The position numbers and the translations under genes were made by a program. Shown here in pieces: positions 40,656-49,311 of a DNA stretch of 64,000 nucleotides (position 1 is the stretch's first letter; each line of letters begins with the position of its first letter). The DNA is from Comamonadaceae bacterium. GTDB lineage: Bacteria > Pseudomonadota > Gammaproteobacteria > Burkholderiales > Burkholderiaceae_C. Under the pieces are notes generated by a model. It searched no databases. It was not told where the DNA came from and saw only the letters and a list, made by a program, of their open reading frames with translations. Location of the stretch: assembly GCA_013297875.1 (NCBI GenBank), contig JAAFIW010000018.1:27609-91608 (forward strand), given 5' to 3'.

Positions 40656-42410
40656 TCAAGGCAATGGGCTCGTGTAGCGGTGCTCCCACGATGCGCCAAA
40701 GTTTGCTGATACCGTGCCATTGCCAGCCCGGGTAAAGGCTTTGCCGATGATGGGAAGACCGTGCCCACCCACCGGTCCCACGCTGCCCAAATCAATCGCT
40801 AAGGGAAAGGCTCCCAAACCGGTGCTCAAGCCGCCGGTGCCCACATTGGCCCAACCGTCGCGAATGGTGCCGGTACCAAAGTCGGTGCGCGCAATTTCAG
40901 CGCCCAAGACCGACTGGCCGCCCGGCGCATTGAAGGTCAGCACACTGACCTCGCCGCACAAGCGGAAACCGGCTGCCGGTGGATTGGGCGAGATCACAAA
41001 GTTGTTGCCCACCAGGGTGGTTTCTTCGCGGTCAAAGAAGGTCAAGCCCGTTGTGCTCACACAAATCTGCCCGCCATTGACCGAGGTGTTGGCCGCAGTG
41101 AAATAGTCACGCGTTGTCATGCGGGTAAAGGCCCGCACAAATGCGGCAGGTGCTGCCGGCCGGTAGTCCAGGGCCACGCTGTAGCGACGGGTGGGCATGG
41201 AGAACACCCAGTCGGTAAAAGCACCAATCGATGGATCGGTGATGTATTCATTGATCACGTTCAAGGTGGCCAGCCGCTTGGTCAGGGCCTCGGCTTGAAA
41301 GCGTGGGAAGGTCGCAGTGGAGCCACCGGCTGCCACAAACCCGAAATAAGTGGTCGACAGATCCGGCAAATCAAAATTGCTGGCCACCACAATGGGCACT
41401 GCGCCGCCAAAAGGTGCTCCGCTTCCATCCTGAACGCCGTCAGCACCCACCGTGGTGGTGCGCAAAGCGGGGTCAGATGTGAACAGATCAGGGGTTGCTG
41501 CGGCGGCACCTGTTTGTGGGAAAAACACCATGTTGCCGAAAGTGGTGGCACCACCAGGGCCGTTGATCACCACCAGAGAGGTGGCCTCACCGCTGGACGC
41601 GCCCGACTTGGGCACGTTGATGATGGTCCAGTTGGCCCACAGGCCGGTGGACGGTGCCCGAAAGCCCAGCGCGTAGGCGGCGCTCAAGCTGACAGGGTCG
41701 GTTTGCAAGGCATTCAGCGCGGCAGCACCGGCAGTGGTGCCGAAGCACGGGGCAATGCCGCCCACGTGCTTGATGGTGGTAAACAAGGGGTTGGCCGTGG
41801 CCAGCGCTGCGCCAAATGGGGCTACGCCCGGGCCGTTGCCGCCGCCGCCTGCACCCGTCAAATTGATGCCAAACGGTGGAACATCTGCCATGTTGAAAAT
41901 TTCGACATAGCCTTCACGGGTTTCTGCGGCCAGCGCATCACCGGTCAAGCGGGGGTTCAAACGGGCGGTAACGAACGATGTGCCGCTGACAGTTTGTGGA
42001 ATGGTGCAGCTTTTGTCGGTGCTGGTCAGCACCGCCCGGCCATCGGCACCGCGGCTGATATTGGCTGTCCAGACATCACCGGGGGACATGTAAAGCTGAA
42101 AGTCAAACACGTCGTCCGAGTTGGAGGCACCACGAAAACGCACTTTCACGGCTTTGCCGTTGACGGTGTCGGCATTGGCCAGGTTGATCAAGGTGGCGTT
42201 ACCGGCCTGTACGTTGAAGTACGGGATGATCAACTGGTGGCCTATGCCGCCAACTTGCAGCGCGGTATTGCGGGTGAAGTTGCCGTTGTTTACCGTGGGC
42301 GAAATGGTCGAAAAACCATCATCACCAATCACGTTGGCCGATACCCCCTGCAACATGCCAAAAGTGCTCGCCAGTACGGCCACAGCTGTGGCAACCATGT
42401 GTTTTTTCAT
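40656..42410 (-). CDS. Large secreted protein of unknown function
   Basis: The 584-residue product has a Sec signal (MKKHMVATAVAVLASTFGML, cleavage near VSA). The rest is a beta-rich, Asn/Gly/Thr-rich polypeptide (QLIIPYFNVQAGNATLINLA, FDFQLYMSPGDVWTANI, VINEYITDPSIGAF) like long extracytoplasmic proteins found in other Comamonadaceae without assigned function. No lipobox, anchor or transmembrane segment was seen at the C-terminus. It ends with a strong terminator and shares an upstream motif with the propeller lipoprotein, suggesting joint expression. Confidence 0.8.
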   Translation of the reverse strand: MKKHMVATAVAVLASTFGMLQGVSANVIGDDGFSTISPTVNNGNFTRNTALQVGGIGHQLIIPYFNVQAGNATLINLANADTVNGKAVKVRFRGASNSDDVFDFQLYMSPGDVWTANISRGADGRAVLTSTDKSCTIPQTVSGTSFVTARLNPRLTGDALAAETREGYVEIFNMADVPPFGINLTGAGGGGNGPGVAPFGAALATANPLFTTIKHVGGIAPCFGTTAGAAALNALQTDPVSLSAAYALGFRAPSTGLWANWTIINVPKSGASSGEATSLVVINGPGGATTFGNMVFFPQTGAAAATPDLFTSDPALRTTTVGADGVQDGSGAPFGGAVPIVVASNFDLPDLSTTYFGFVAAGGSTATFPRFQAEALTKRLATLNVINEYITDPSIGAFTDWVFSMPTRRYSVALDYRPAAPAAFVRAFTRMTTRDYFTAANTSVNGGQICVSTTGLTFFDREETTLVGNNFVISPNPPAAGFRLCGEVSVLTFNAPGGQSVLGAEIARTDFGTGTIRDGWANVGTGGLSTGLGAFPLAIDLGSVGPVGGHGLPIIGKAFTRAGNGTVSANFGASWEHRYTSPLP

Positions 42411-42517
42411 GTGATTCCAGTTAAAAAAGATGTTCAGTACCGGGAAACTGCGCCGACCGTCAGCGATCTCGGAGTACCTGATCGCAAGTGTGTGACCCTG
42501 TTTGCGTTATGCCTAGT

Positions 42518-42528
42518 GCCAAAGGTCA
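42518..42528 (-). promoter_or_regulatory. Shared upstream motif GCCAAAGGTCA (copy 2)
   Basis: Identical to 40453-40463 and at nearly the same distance (118 bases) from a start codon. The same gap (42411-42716) also holds TGTGACC at 42491, a dispersed repeat and a GTGAC/GTCAC palindrome. Confidence 0.45.
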
Positions 42529-42548
42529 CAAACATGAAAATCGGGCTG

Positions 42549-42592
42549 TAGCCCATGATTTAACTGCTCAAGTAGCTATAAATTCAGGAGCG
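42549..42592 (-). repeat. Dispersed repeat, intergenic
   Basis: Plus strand GTAGCCCATGATTTAACTGC, TCAAGTAGCTATAAATTCAG; one change in the core. Confidence 0.8.
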
Positions 42593-42624
42593 AGTTGTTT
42601 GTATTGGCTGGTGGCGAGGGGCTT

Positions 42625-42638
42625 GTGACGAAGGTCAC
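42625..42638. promoter_or_regulatory. 14-bp palindrome GTGAC-GAAG-GTCAC
   Basis: Located 79-92 bases upstream of the cell-wall hydrolase gene. It shares the GGTCA half-site with the motifs at 40453 and 42518, so all may bind the same regulator. Confidence 0.4.
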
Positions 42639-42716
42639 TGGTGGTTCTGAGTGTTCCAGGTCACAGTGCCGGGGTGTTGATGTTCGTTTTTGTTGCCCCG
42701 AAAGGTTTTTTCGCTT

Positions 42717-43636
42717 ATGTCCGCCAAACCCACCCTTCGCCAGGGAAGCCAGGGGCCCAATGTGGTGCTGCTGCAAACACTGCTCAACACCATTCCACTC
42801 ACACTGATGCAACGCCTGGTGGAAGACGGCCTTTTTGGCAGGCAGACATTGAACCGCGTGCTTGAATTTCAGAACAATGCCAAGCTGTTTGCCGACGGTG
42901 TGATCGGCCCCAAGTCTTGGGCCATGCTGGATGAGTTGACCCGATTGCTGTTGCCACTGGGGGTCTACCGGGCACAACACCAGGTGTCGATGCCTGGCAG
43001 CAAGAGCGTTTTCGGCAGGCGGTGCTGAAAGTTGCCCTGGCAGAGGCGCTGCCGGTGTCGAATGTGAGCGACAAGTTGTCACTGCCTGTTCTGCCGGGCG
43101 TCTTTGATCCACCTATTTTTGGCAAGGAAGTGACCAAATCGCCCAAAGCATGGCGGTTTGGCTGGCCACGCCTCAAGCAGTACTACGACGAGGCTGTCAT
43201 TGGTGTGAATCCCAATTTCTGGCGGCAAACCGGCAAACTGAAGGTGGCGGAGGTGATGGAGACCATCCGCTTTCTCGATGGTGTGAGAGGCGTGAATTGG
43301 CGGGTTCCAGACGCGACGGGTAACGGCTTGCAATGGTGCGGCATTTTTGCCACCTGGTGTTGGATGCAGGCGGGCGTGCCAACCAAATGGCCGTTTGGCG
43401 GCCCACCTGTGGGTATCAAAAAGCGGGCTTTCGGGCCTCAATCGGCGCTGCCAAAACCCGGCGACATGCTGGTGCAGGGCGGCAATCTGGTGCACCACAG
43501 CCTGCTGCTGCCTGACGATGCGGGTGGCAAAAACTTCCTGGTGGTCAATGGCAACTCGGACTTTCAGGGCATCACGATCAAGCCGATCGCGCGCAGCTCC
43601 GTGGTGGCGGTCTACAGCCTGGAGGACTTTCAGTAG
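42717..43636 (+). pseudogene. Peptidoglycan-binding and CHAP-like hydrolase, frameshifted
   Basis: The first frame (42717-43028) encodes a PG_binding_1 domain: TLRQGSQGPNVVLLQTLLNT, DGLFGRQTLNRVLEFQ and DGVIGPKSWAML. The second frame, open from 42935 to 43636, continues with VDAWQQERFRQAVLKVALAE and a CHAP/NlpC-like part with Cys in LQWCGIFATWCW and His in LVHHSLLL. The two join naturally if one G is added to the run of five G at 42959-42963, giving about 306 residues. So this is either a real one-base deletion, a slippery phase-variable tract or a sequencing error. No signal peptide is seen. Confidence 0.75.
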
Positions 43637-43666
43637 TTGGAAGCGCTGGGTTCCGCGCTACCTTGC

Positions 43667-45460
43667 CTAATGTGTCCTGGCCAACTCCATGCGCAGGGCG
43701 TCTACCAGATCATGGGCTTTCACCGGTTTGTACAGCACGCTCAGGCCGCTGGCTTGCGCCTGGCGTACGCGCTGCGGTGCGGTGTCGCCAGTGATCAGCA
43801 GCACCGGCAGGGGGCGGCCCAACAGGGTTCGCAGGTTGGCAACCAGGCTGATGCCATCTTCCTCGTTGTGCAGGCGAAAATCGGTGATCAAGCCATCCAG
43901 CTCATCGCCCAGTTGCGTGGTGATGGCGCGTGCCTGCACCAAGCCGTCCGCCACCTCGACCCGCAGGCCGTACAGGCGCAAGGCAGCTGCGGTGCTGCTG
44001 CGCACGGTTTCTTCGTCGTCCACCACCAGCACGCATCGGCCGGTCAGCGCGCGCAGGGCCATGCTGCTCAGACTTGAGCTGAGCTGGGGATTCAGATTCA
44101 AAGGCAGATCACTGGCCTCGCAGCGCGGCATGCGCAACTTGAATACGGTGCCACGCCCCTGGCGCGACTGCACCTGCAATGGCATCTCCATCAAGGCCGC
44201 CAGGCGGCGCACGATGGCCAGACCCATGCCCAGACCGCGGGCGCGCTGTCGCTCGCGGTTACCCACCTGGTAAAACTCGTCAAACACCATTGGCAGCTCG
44301 GCTGCGCTGATTCCAATGCCGCTGTCCCACACTTGCAAGCTGACCTGACTACCGCTGGTGCGTGCCACCACCACCACACCGCCCCTGGACGTGAACTTCA
44401 GGGCGTTGTGCACCAGGTTACCCAGCAGGCGGGTCAGTTGCGTGGCATCGGCGATCACCCATTTGCCATGGGGTTTGAAGCGCAGGGTCAGACCCCGGCA
44501 TTCGGCCTGCTGACCAAACGTGGCGGCCACGGTGCGAAACACGTCAACCAGGGCCGTCGGCGCAGGCTCGATCCGCACCACGCCTGCATCCAGTTTGGAG
44601 ACATCCAGCATGGCCGTGAACGAGGTTTCCAGGGCGTCCACACAAAGCATCAGGTTGCTGGCCAAGAGCTCGTCCGGCGACCCTTTCAGGCGCGACGCAA
44701 TAGCGGTGCCAAACAAACCCAGCGAATGCAGGGGCTGGCGCAGGTCGTGGCTGGCTGAGGCGAAGAAACGGGTTTTTTCAAGGCTGGCTTTCTCCACTGC
44801 CAGTACCTGGCCGGTCAGGCGTTGCGCCAGGTCAGCGTTTTCATAGCGTGCGCGCAGAGCGTCGGCAATCAATTTGTTTTGCTGGCGGCCATCCCGCAAA
44901 TTGGCATGAAGAAAGGCCAGCATGCACAGAGCCAGTGCCGCATACAGCCCGGTGCCTTGCCACAACAGGGCGCTGGCAAGGCCCGCGATGATGGGCACAC
45001 CGAAGCAATAGACGGCTGGCCGGTAGGTGGCCATGGTGGCCACGCTGGAGGCGCTGATGCCCAACAGAAACAACATCATCAGCGATGCCAGCAAGGGGTC
45101 ATTGGTCGGGAAGAACAGCCACGGTGCCAGACCCCAACCACAGGCACTCAAGGCGAGCGACGCGCAATGCCAGTTTGCGCTGCGCACGGGTTCGCGCAGC
45201 GCGACCGGCGTTTTCAGGTAACGCCGGACAAACACCACCCGTTGAATCTGCATCAAATGGGCCAGCAGCGCCCACACCAGCAGGCTGGGCTGCGGGGATT
45301 GGATGTAGAAAATCAACCAGAAGGTCACGGTCACCAAGCTGTTGCCAACGGGCAAGCGCCTGCTGGCGGCCATCAGGGTCTCAGCCTGCTCCATCAGGAT
45401 CCGCAGGCTCAGCGATGCTTGCACATCACTGGGTAGGCCAGTATCGTTGGCCTCAGTCAT
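43667..45460 (-). CDS. Hybrid sensor histidine kinase with receiver domain
   Basis: The 597-residue protein has about six N-terminal membrane segments (residues 35-190), a coiled segment, a HisKA domain with the phosphorylated His in ASHDLRQPLHSLGLFG, a HATPase domain with NLVHNALKFT, DSGIGIS and GLGMGLAIVRRL, and a C-terminal receiver with VLVVDDEETVR and an Asp in LITDFRLHNEEDG. The start at 45460 overlaps the end of the upstream regulator gene by ATGA, so kinase and regulator are one transcription unit. The signal sensed in the membrane is unknown. Confidence 0.93.
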   Translation of the reverse strand: MTEANDTGLPSDVQASLSLRILMEQAETLMAASRRLPVGNSLVTVTFWLIFYIQSPQPSLLVWALLAHLMQIQRVVFVRRYLKTPVALREPVRSANWHCASLALSACGWGLAPWLFFPTNDPLLASLMMLFLLGISASSVATMATYRPAVYCFGVPIIAGLASALLWQGTGLYAALALCMLAFLHANLRDGRQQNKLIADALRARYENADLAQRLTGQVLAVEKASLEKTRFFASASHDLRQPLHSLGLFGTAIASRLKGSPDELLASNLMLCVDALETSFTAMLDVSKLDAGVVRIEPAPTALVDVFRTVAATFGQQAECRGLTLRFKPHGKWVIADATQLTRLLGNLVHNALKFTSRGGVVVVARTSGSQVSLQVWDSGIGISAAELPMVFDEFYQVGNRERQRARGLGMGLAIVRRLAALMEMPLQVQSRQGRGTVFKLRMPRCEASDLPLNLNPQLSSSLSSMALRALTGRCVLVVDDEETVRSSTAAALRLYGLRVEVADGLVQARAITTQLGDELDGLITDFRLHNEEDGISLVANLRTLLGRPLPVLLITGDTAPQRVRQAQASGLSVLYKPVKAHDLVDALRMELARTH

Positions 45461-46113
45461 TTGAATACGCTGATCAGGTGGGAGCGCGAATCCACATTCA
45501 ATGCCAACATGATGGAAGACATTGCGTTTTTGACGGTGCCAATAGCCAACAGGCACTCAGAGGCAATCTGCTGGTTGCTCATGCCGGCCAACACCAGCTC
45601 CAACACCCTCAGTTGCGTGGGGTTTAGTGTGTCTGCCAGCGAGATTGGAACGGGTGGTGTGTGGGTGACTGGCTGGGCCGCATGGTCAGTGTGATGCAAT
45701 AAAGACTCGATCAGACGCAGGGTAAGCAGCGGTGCGGCCGACTTCGGCACAAAACCCATTGCACCCAATTCCAAGGCCTGGCGAATTACAAATTCGTCGT
45801 CGGTGGCCGAAAAAATCGCCACGCGTGCACCTGGAAAATCAGACAAAAAGCGCCACAAGCCGTTCAAGCCCTGGCTGTCGGGCAGATTCAGATCAAGCAG
45901 CACCAAATCCACTGCAGCGTGTTCGCGGTAGCCTTGCAGCGCTTCGTTCAGACTACCGGCCTCCAGCCAAGACCAAGTGTGCGCACTCGAATGTGCATCG
46001 CTGCTGCCCGCGAGTGCTTGCAGCCCCAAGCGCATCATGCGGTGGTCGTCCACGACCTGAACCACAAAATGGGTTGCGGGTGGTGGGGCAGGAACTGGCT
46101 CTGAGGATGTCAT
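45457..46113 (-). CDS. NarL/FixJ-type response regulator
   Basis: In 218 residues the receiver shows VVDDHRMMRLG, the phospho-acceptor Asp in LVLLDLNLPDSQG and the Lys in MGFVPKSAAP. The C-terminal LuxR-type helix-turn-helix has LNPTQLRVLELVLAGMSNQQ and IGTVKNAMSSIMLALNV. It is translationally coupled to the hybrid kinase downstream. A GTG two codons upstream is an alternative start. Nearby candidates for its targets are the surface-protein genes with the GCCAAAGGTCA motif; this is inference. Confidence 0.92.
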   Translation of the reverse strand: MTSSEPVPAPPPATHFVVQVVDDHRMMRLGLQALAGSSDAHSSAHTWSWLEAGSLNEALQGYREHAAVDLVLLDLNLPDSQGLNGLWRFLSDFPGARVAIFSATDDEFVIRQALELGAMGFVPKSAAPLLTLRLIESLLHHTDHAAQPVTHTPPVPISLADTLNPTQLRVLELVLAGMSNQQIASECLLAIGTVKNAMSSIMLALNVDSRSHLISVFK

Positions 46114-46156
46114 ATGCACCGATTGAGGTGCAGATCGGTTGAATTAGCAAGTCACT

Positions 46157-46883
46157 TTAGTCATTTTGTGCAGATGGGTTCGAACATTTGCCTGGCCCGC
46201 TGCTTGCGAGCGCCTGCTCAATAAAGGCCGTCCAGCTCGCATCAGGCTCCCACAGGGCCGTGCCTAGCCCGCATATTTCACCGGGGTCGCCGTTTTGAAG
46301 TGTTTTCATTGGGAAAGTCTGTGATGACCTCCCATCCAATTTGGATTTCATCAAAACAGCTCAGCGCGTGCCGCATCGTTTTGGCGGGCGCAGGAACGCA
46401 CAAGCCTCCTTCCCTTGTAGCAAGTGCTATCGGGTCGTCACCTTGCGCACCCATGCATCCCGGTAAAACGCGCGGCCCACGCTGCCCCGATGAAATATGC
46501 GGGCTAGGCTCCGGCCCAGACGCAGCGCGCGATCCAGGGCGATAAAAACGGGTACGCGTTTGTTGTGGCGGCAATGGACAAGCACCTTTGGCCCGACGCT
46601 TCGACGCTTCACGCATGGCGGCAGAAAACTGATGGAGTTGCTTCAGCCCTGGCGCGCCAAACTCAACCGGGATGTGGACATACCTGCCCCCGTGCGCGCT
46701 GACGGTGGCCGCTTCGTCCGCCAGTGCATAGGCGGGATCGGTGTGAAGCCCCAGGTTGATGACCACTTTGAAGCCCGACTGCAGCGCCTGAATCAGCTGC
46801 GCTTCGCTGGGCTGGCCCGCTGTTGCCAGGGCGGGGCTCAGCTCTATGTAGCGCTGGATCGCCGATAGCCCGGGGTGTGGCAT
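46157..46883 (-). pseudogene. DUF442 (phosphatase-like/BLH) gene broken by frameshift and MITE
   Basis: The N-terminal part (from 46883) reads ELSPALATAGQPSEAQLIQA, INLGLHTDPAYALADEA and YVHIPVEFGAPGLKQL, typical of DUF442. Near 46570-46600 the frame changes: the expected active-site segment KVLVHCRHNKRVPVFIALDR is in another frame. The MITE (46268-46503) then cuts the gene; on paper removal of it and one CTAG rejoins RLGRSLGTALWEPDASWTAF and the gene ends at 46157. DUF442 proteins are linked to sulfide detoxification in several bacteria. Both lesions make it non-functional. Confidence 0.8.
46264..46507. mobile_element. 236-bp MITE with CTAG duplication (copy 2)
   Basis: The interior (46268-46503) has the same terminal repeats as copy 1 and nearly the same interior (for example CCTTGCGCACCCATGCATCC). 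CTAG is repeated at 46264-46267 and 46504-46507. It lies inside the DUF442 gene; no transposase is encoded. Confidence 0.9.
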
Positions 46884-47144
46884 TCAGCAGTTCAACCAGA
46901 CCTTTTTGCACGATGGGCACGCCCAGCGATTGGGCTTTGGTAAACATCGCATCCACATAGGGCCCCACAAAAGTCACACACATGCCAGTGGGTGCCATCT
47001 GACAGGCGAGATCAAAGTGCTAATCCAAAGGAGTTAATCCATGTGGAAGCAGTTCACGAAACAGCGATTTTTTCGTCTTTTGACCGCTCCAAATTCGGTA
47101 AACCTCACGCGCATCAAGGGCGTTTCCGCTCAATAATTAGTTAT
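46884..47144. other. Gap with possible gene remnant
   Basis: On the minus strand a short open stretch (46884-46998) encodes FVGPYVDAMFTKAQSLGVPI and VQKGLVELLNA, which looks like the tail of a protein I cannot identify. The rest, to the palindrome at 47145, shows no gene, RNA or repeat that I can support. Confidence 0.35.
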
Positions 47145-47168
47145 CTTGAGTAAATATACTTACTCAAG
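47145..47168. promoter_or_regulatory. 24-bp palindromic operator candidate CTTGAGTAA-N6-TTACTCAAG
   Basis: Two perfect nine-base inverted arms separated by ATATAC lie 38 bases before the PilJ-like start at 47206, within the likely promoter. This is the size and symmetry expected for an ArsR, MarR or TetR-type regulator; none is encoded in the intact neighbourhood. Confidence 0.55.
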
Positions 47169-47205
47169 TTTACGTAGTGCCCCAACCCCAAGGAGTTTCC
47201 ACCCT

Positions 47206-48021
47206 ATGAAATACCTCAACAGACGTATGGTGCTGAAAGCACCTTGCTCTTTATTCACTGTAGCCCCCGCCCTGGCGTGGCTGATCACACCCGGGGTGGG
47301 TCACGCGCAAATCTCCGGCCTACCAGACGCAATTGAAAAAGCCGAGTCGCTTTTCATGTTGACGCAACGCGCCGCCAAAGCCTACTTCGCCCTCGGCCTG
47401 GGCGTTCGCACGCAGGAAGCGCAAAAGGCGCTGGACAGCTCGGTTCAGCGTTTTGACCGCTTGCTTTTTGAACTGAAAGCGTTTGCATCAACGCCCGCCA
47501 TCAAAAAAACGTATGCCGATGTCAGCGCAGCCTGGGTCGATCTGAAGGTTGAACTGATTGGCAAAGCCCCCAGCAAAGCCAGTGCTGCGGTCATCGTTGC
47601 GCTGAACAAAACGGTTTTTGAATTGGCGAGCACCGGTACCACCCAGCTGCAGGTGCTGGCCAAAACCCCCAATTCCAGGCTGCAAGACGTGGCCGGAAAT
47701 GTGCGCATGCTGTCTCAGCAGCTGACAAAAAACTATTACCTCAAAAACTGGGGTGTTCAGGCTGACGCGGTCACGGTGGAAATTCAAAATGCCAGCAAAA
47801 GTTACCTGGAAGGCAAGGCGTTTTTACTTGCAGCACCGCAAACCACCCCAGCCATCAAAACGCAAATCGAAATGGCCAACAACCAGTGGCTGTTCGTTGC
47901 ATCGGCAATCGACACCAAAAAGGCACCCACGCCGACCCACCACAGCGATGTGTGGGGAGCCAGCGAGAACATCCTGTCGGTGATGGACGGTGTGTGTAAC
48001 GCCTACTTCAAGCTGGGCTAG
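47206..48021 (+). CDS. Exported PilJ-type (type IV pili MCP N-domain) protein
   Basis: The 271-residue protein starts at ATG 47206, with AAGGAG ten bases upstream, and has a signal peptide (NRRMVLKAPCSLFTVAPALA, cleavage near GHAQ). Two helical PilJ/PF13675-like units follow, one with LFMLTQRAAKAYFALGLG, the other with VRMLSQQLTKNYYLKNWG. In chemoreceptors and nitrate sensors these units bind small ligands; here there is no membrane or signalling part, so it is a free periplasmic binding-like protein. A palindrome lies in its promoter region. Confidence 0.85.
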   Translation: MKYLNRRMVLKAPCSLFTVAPALAWLITPGVGHAQISGLPDAIEKAESLFMLTQRAAKAYFALGLGVRTQEAQKALDSSVQRFDRLLFELKAFASTPAIKKTYADVSAAWVDLKVELIGKAPSKASAAVIVALNKTVFELASTGTTQLQVLAKTPNSRLQDVAGNVRMLSQQLTKNYYLKNWGVQADAVTVEIQNASKSYLEGKAFLLAAPQTTPAIKTQIEMANNQWLFVASAIDTKKAPTPTHHSDVWGASENILSVMDGVCNAYFKLG

Positions 48022-48080
48022 CCCGTCACTGGCTCAACCGCGCAGCTTATGTAGCTGTAGCTGATGTGCTCTACGCACAC

Positions 48081-48106
48081 CACCCCTTACCAAAGGGTGA
48101 GGGGTG
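48081..48106. terminator. Hairpin between convergent genes
   Basis: CACCCCTTACC, an AAA loop and GGGTGAGGGGTG form a strong stem, followed on the plus strand by CCTTATTTCTT. It can end the PilJ-like transcript and lies just past the stop of the DUF1161 gene on the other strand. Confidence 0.7.
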
Positions 48107-48108
48107 CC

Positions 48109-48450
48109 TTATTTCTTGCAAACACCGCTTGTGCTGACGGAGCCGTCTTTGCACTCAGTGACCACCGCCGGTTTGCCAGCTGTCTTCGCAGCCGACGCAG
48201 CAGCGGCAGGTGCTGGCTGCGCGGCGCCGGGCGAAGGCGTTGTGTAAACCAGCTTCTTCTTTCCCAGCTCGCAGGTGCCGACCACTTTGCCGGACGCAGC
48301 TGCATCAGCCGCCACGACTGTGAGGGTGAATTCCTTGACGCCACCAGCCCGGATCTTGGCCTCTACATCGCTTTTCAACGAATCGCAGGTGATGGCGTGG
48401 CACGGTAGGGTCAAGAGGCTTGCGAGGGCGAGGGTGGTGAGGTGCTTCAT
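48109..48450 (-). CDS. DUF1161-family small periplasmic protein
   Basis: The 113-residue protein has a signal peptide (LTTLALASLLTLPCHA) and a short Cys-containing domain: CDSLKSDVEAKIRAGGVKEF, VVGTCELGKKKLVY, then an Ala/Pro-rich linker and VTECKDGSVSTSGVCKK. DUF1161 proteins are small exported proteins of unknown role; the four Cys suggest two disulfides. Confidence 0.85.
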   Translation of the reverse strand: MKHLTTLALASLLTLPCHAITCDSLKSDVEAKIRAGGVKEFTLTVVAADAAASGKVVGTCELGKKKLVYTTPSPGAAQPAPAAAASAAKTAGKPAVVTECKDGSVSTSGVCKK

Positions 48451-48561
48451 GCTTGGCGGTGGTCGAAGGGTGAGGTTGAGATTCAGTCAAGTGCCTATCC
48501 TAAGCCTCTGTAATCCGCCCAGTTTCGCGAGCAGTTGGTTTTTTGGGCTAAGGTTGCCCCC

Positions 48562-49311
48562 GTGAAACCGCCATCAAACCCCACGCTGCGCATCGCCACC
48601 TACAACATTGCCAAAGGCGTGCAAGGCATAGGCTTGGCGCGACGGCTGGAGATTCATAACCTGGGCCTGGCGGTGGAGCAGTTGGACGCCGATGTGGTGT
48701 GCCTGCAAGAGGTGCGCAAGCTGCACCGCCAGCTCGCACGGCGGTTTGCCCGCTGGCCTGACGAGCCGCAGGCGCAATTTCTGGCACCGCCCGGATATGA
48801 AGCGGTGTATGAAACCAATGCCTTCACGCGGCATGGGGAGCATGGCAATGCCTTGTTGTCGCGCTGGCCGGTGGTGTCGCAGCAGCATGAAGACATGTCG
48901 GACCACCCGCTGGAGCAGCGCGGGCTGCTGCATGTGGTGCTGCGCATCGAAAGGCGCGTGGTGCACGTGGTGGTGTTGCACCTGGGCTTGATTGCCGGCA
49001 GCCGGCGGCGGCAAATTGAGCAATTGGGCCAGTACCTGCAGCGCGAGGTGCCGGCTGATGTGCCGCTGGTGGTGGCGGGCGATTTCAACGACTGGGGTGG
49101 CCAGTTGCGGCCCGCCATGCAGGCCCTACAGTTGCAGGACTATCGCGCCACGCCACCGGTGCGCACCTTTCCCGCGCGCCTGCCCGTCACGCAGCTGGAC
49201 TATGTGTATGCGCGGGGCCTGGTGCCGCTGTCGGTGCAGGTGCCGCATGGGCGCATCTGGTGGCGCATGTCGGACCATTTGCCGTTGATTGCCGAGTTTG
49301 CGTGGCCATGA
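48562..49311 (+). CDS. Endonuclease/exonuclease/phosphatase family protein
   Basis: The 249-residue protein has the EEP core: IATYNIAKGVQG, VVCLQEVRKLH with the metal-binding Glu, GNALLSRWPV, VVLHLGLIAGSRRRQIEQLG, VVAGDFNDWG with the catalytic Asp and Asn, and the terminal MSDHLPLIAEF with the His. The GTG at 48562, after AAGG, is the likely start. It overlaps the following cardiolipin synthase gene by ATGA, a pairing common in betaproteobacteria, which suggests action on phospholipid-related phosphodiesters. Confidence 0.92.
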   Translation: MKPPSNPTLRIATYNIAKGVQGIGLARRLEIHNLGLAVEQLDADVVCLQEVRKLHRQLARRFARWPDEPQAQFLAPPGYEAVYETNAFTRHGEHGNALLSRWPVVSQQHEDMSDHPLEQRGLLHVVLRIERRVVHVVVLHLGLIAGSRRRQIEQLGQYLQREVPADVPLVVAGDFNDWGGQLRPAMQALQLQDYRATPPVRTFPARLPVTQLDYVYARGLVPLSVQVPHGRIWWRMSDHLPLIAEFAWP

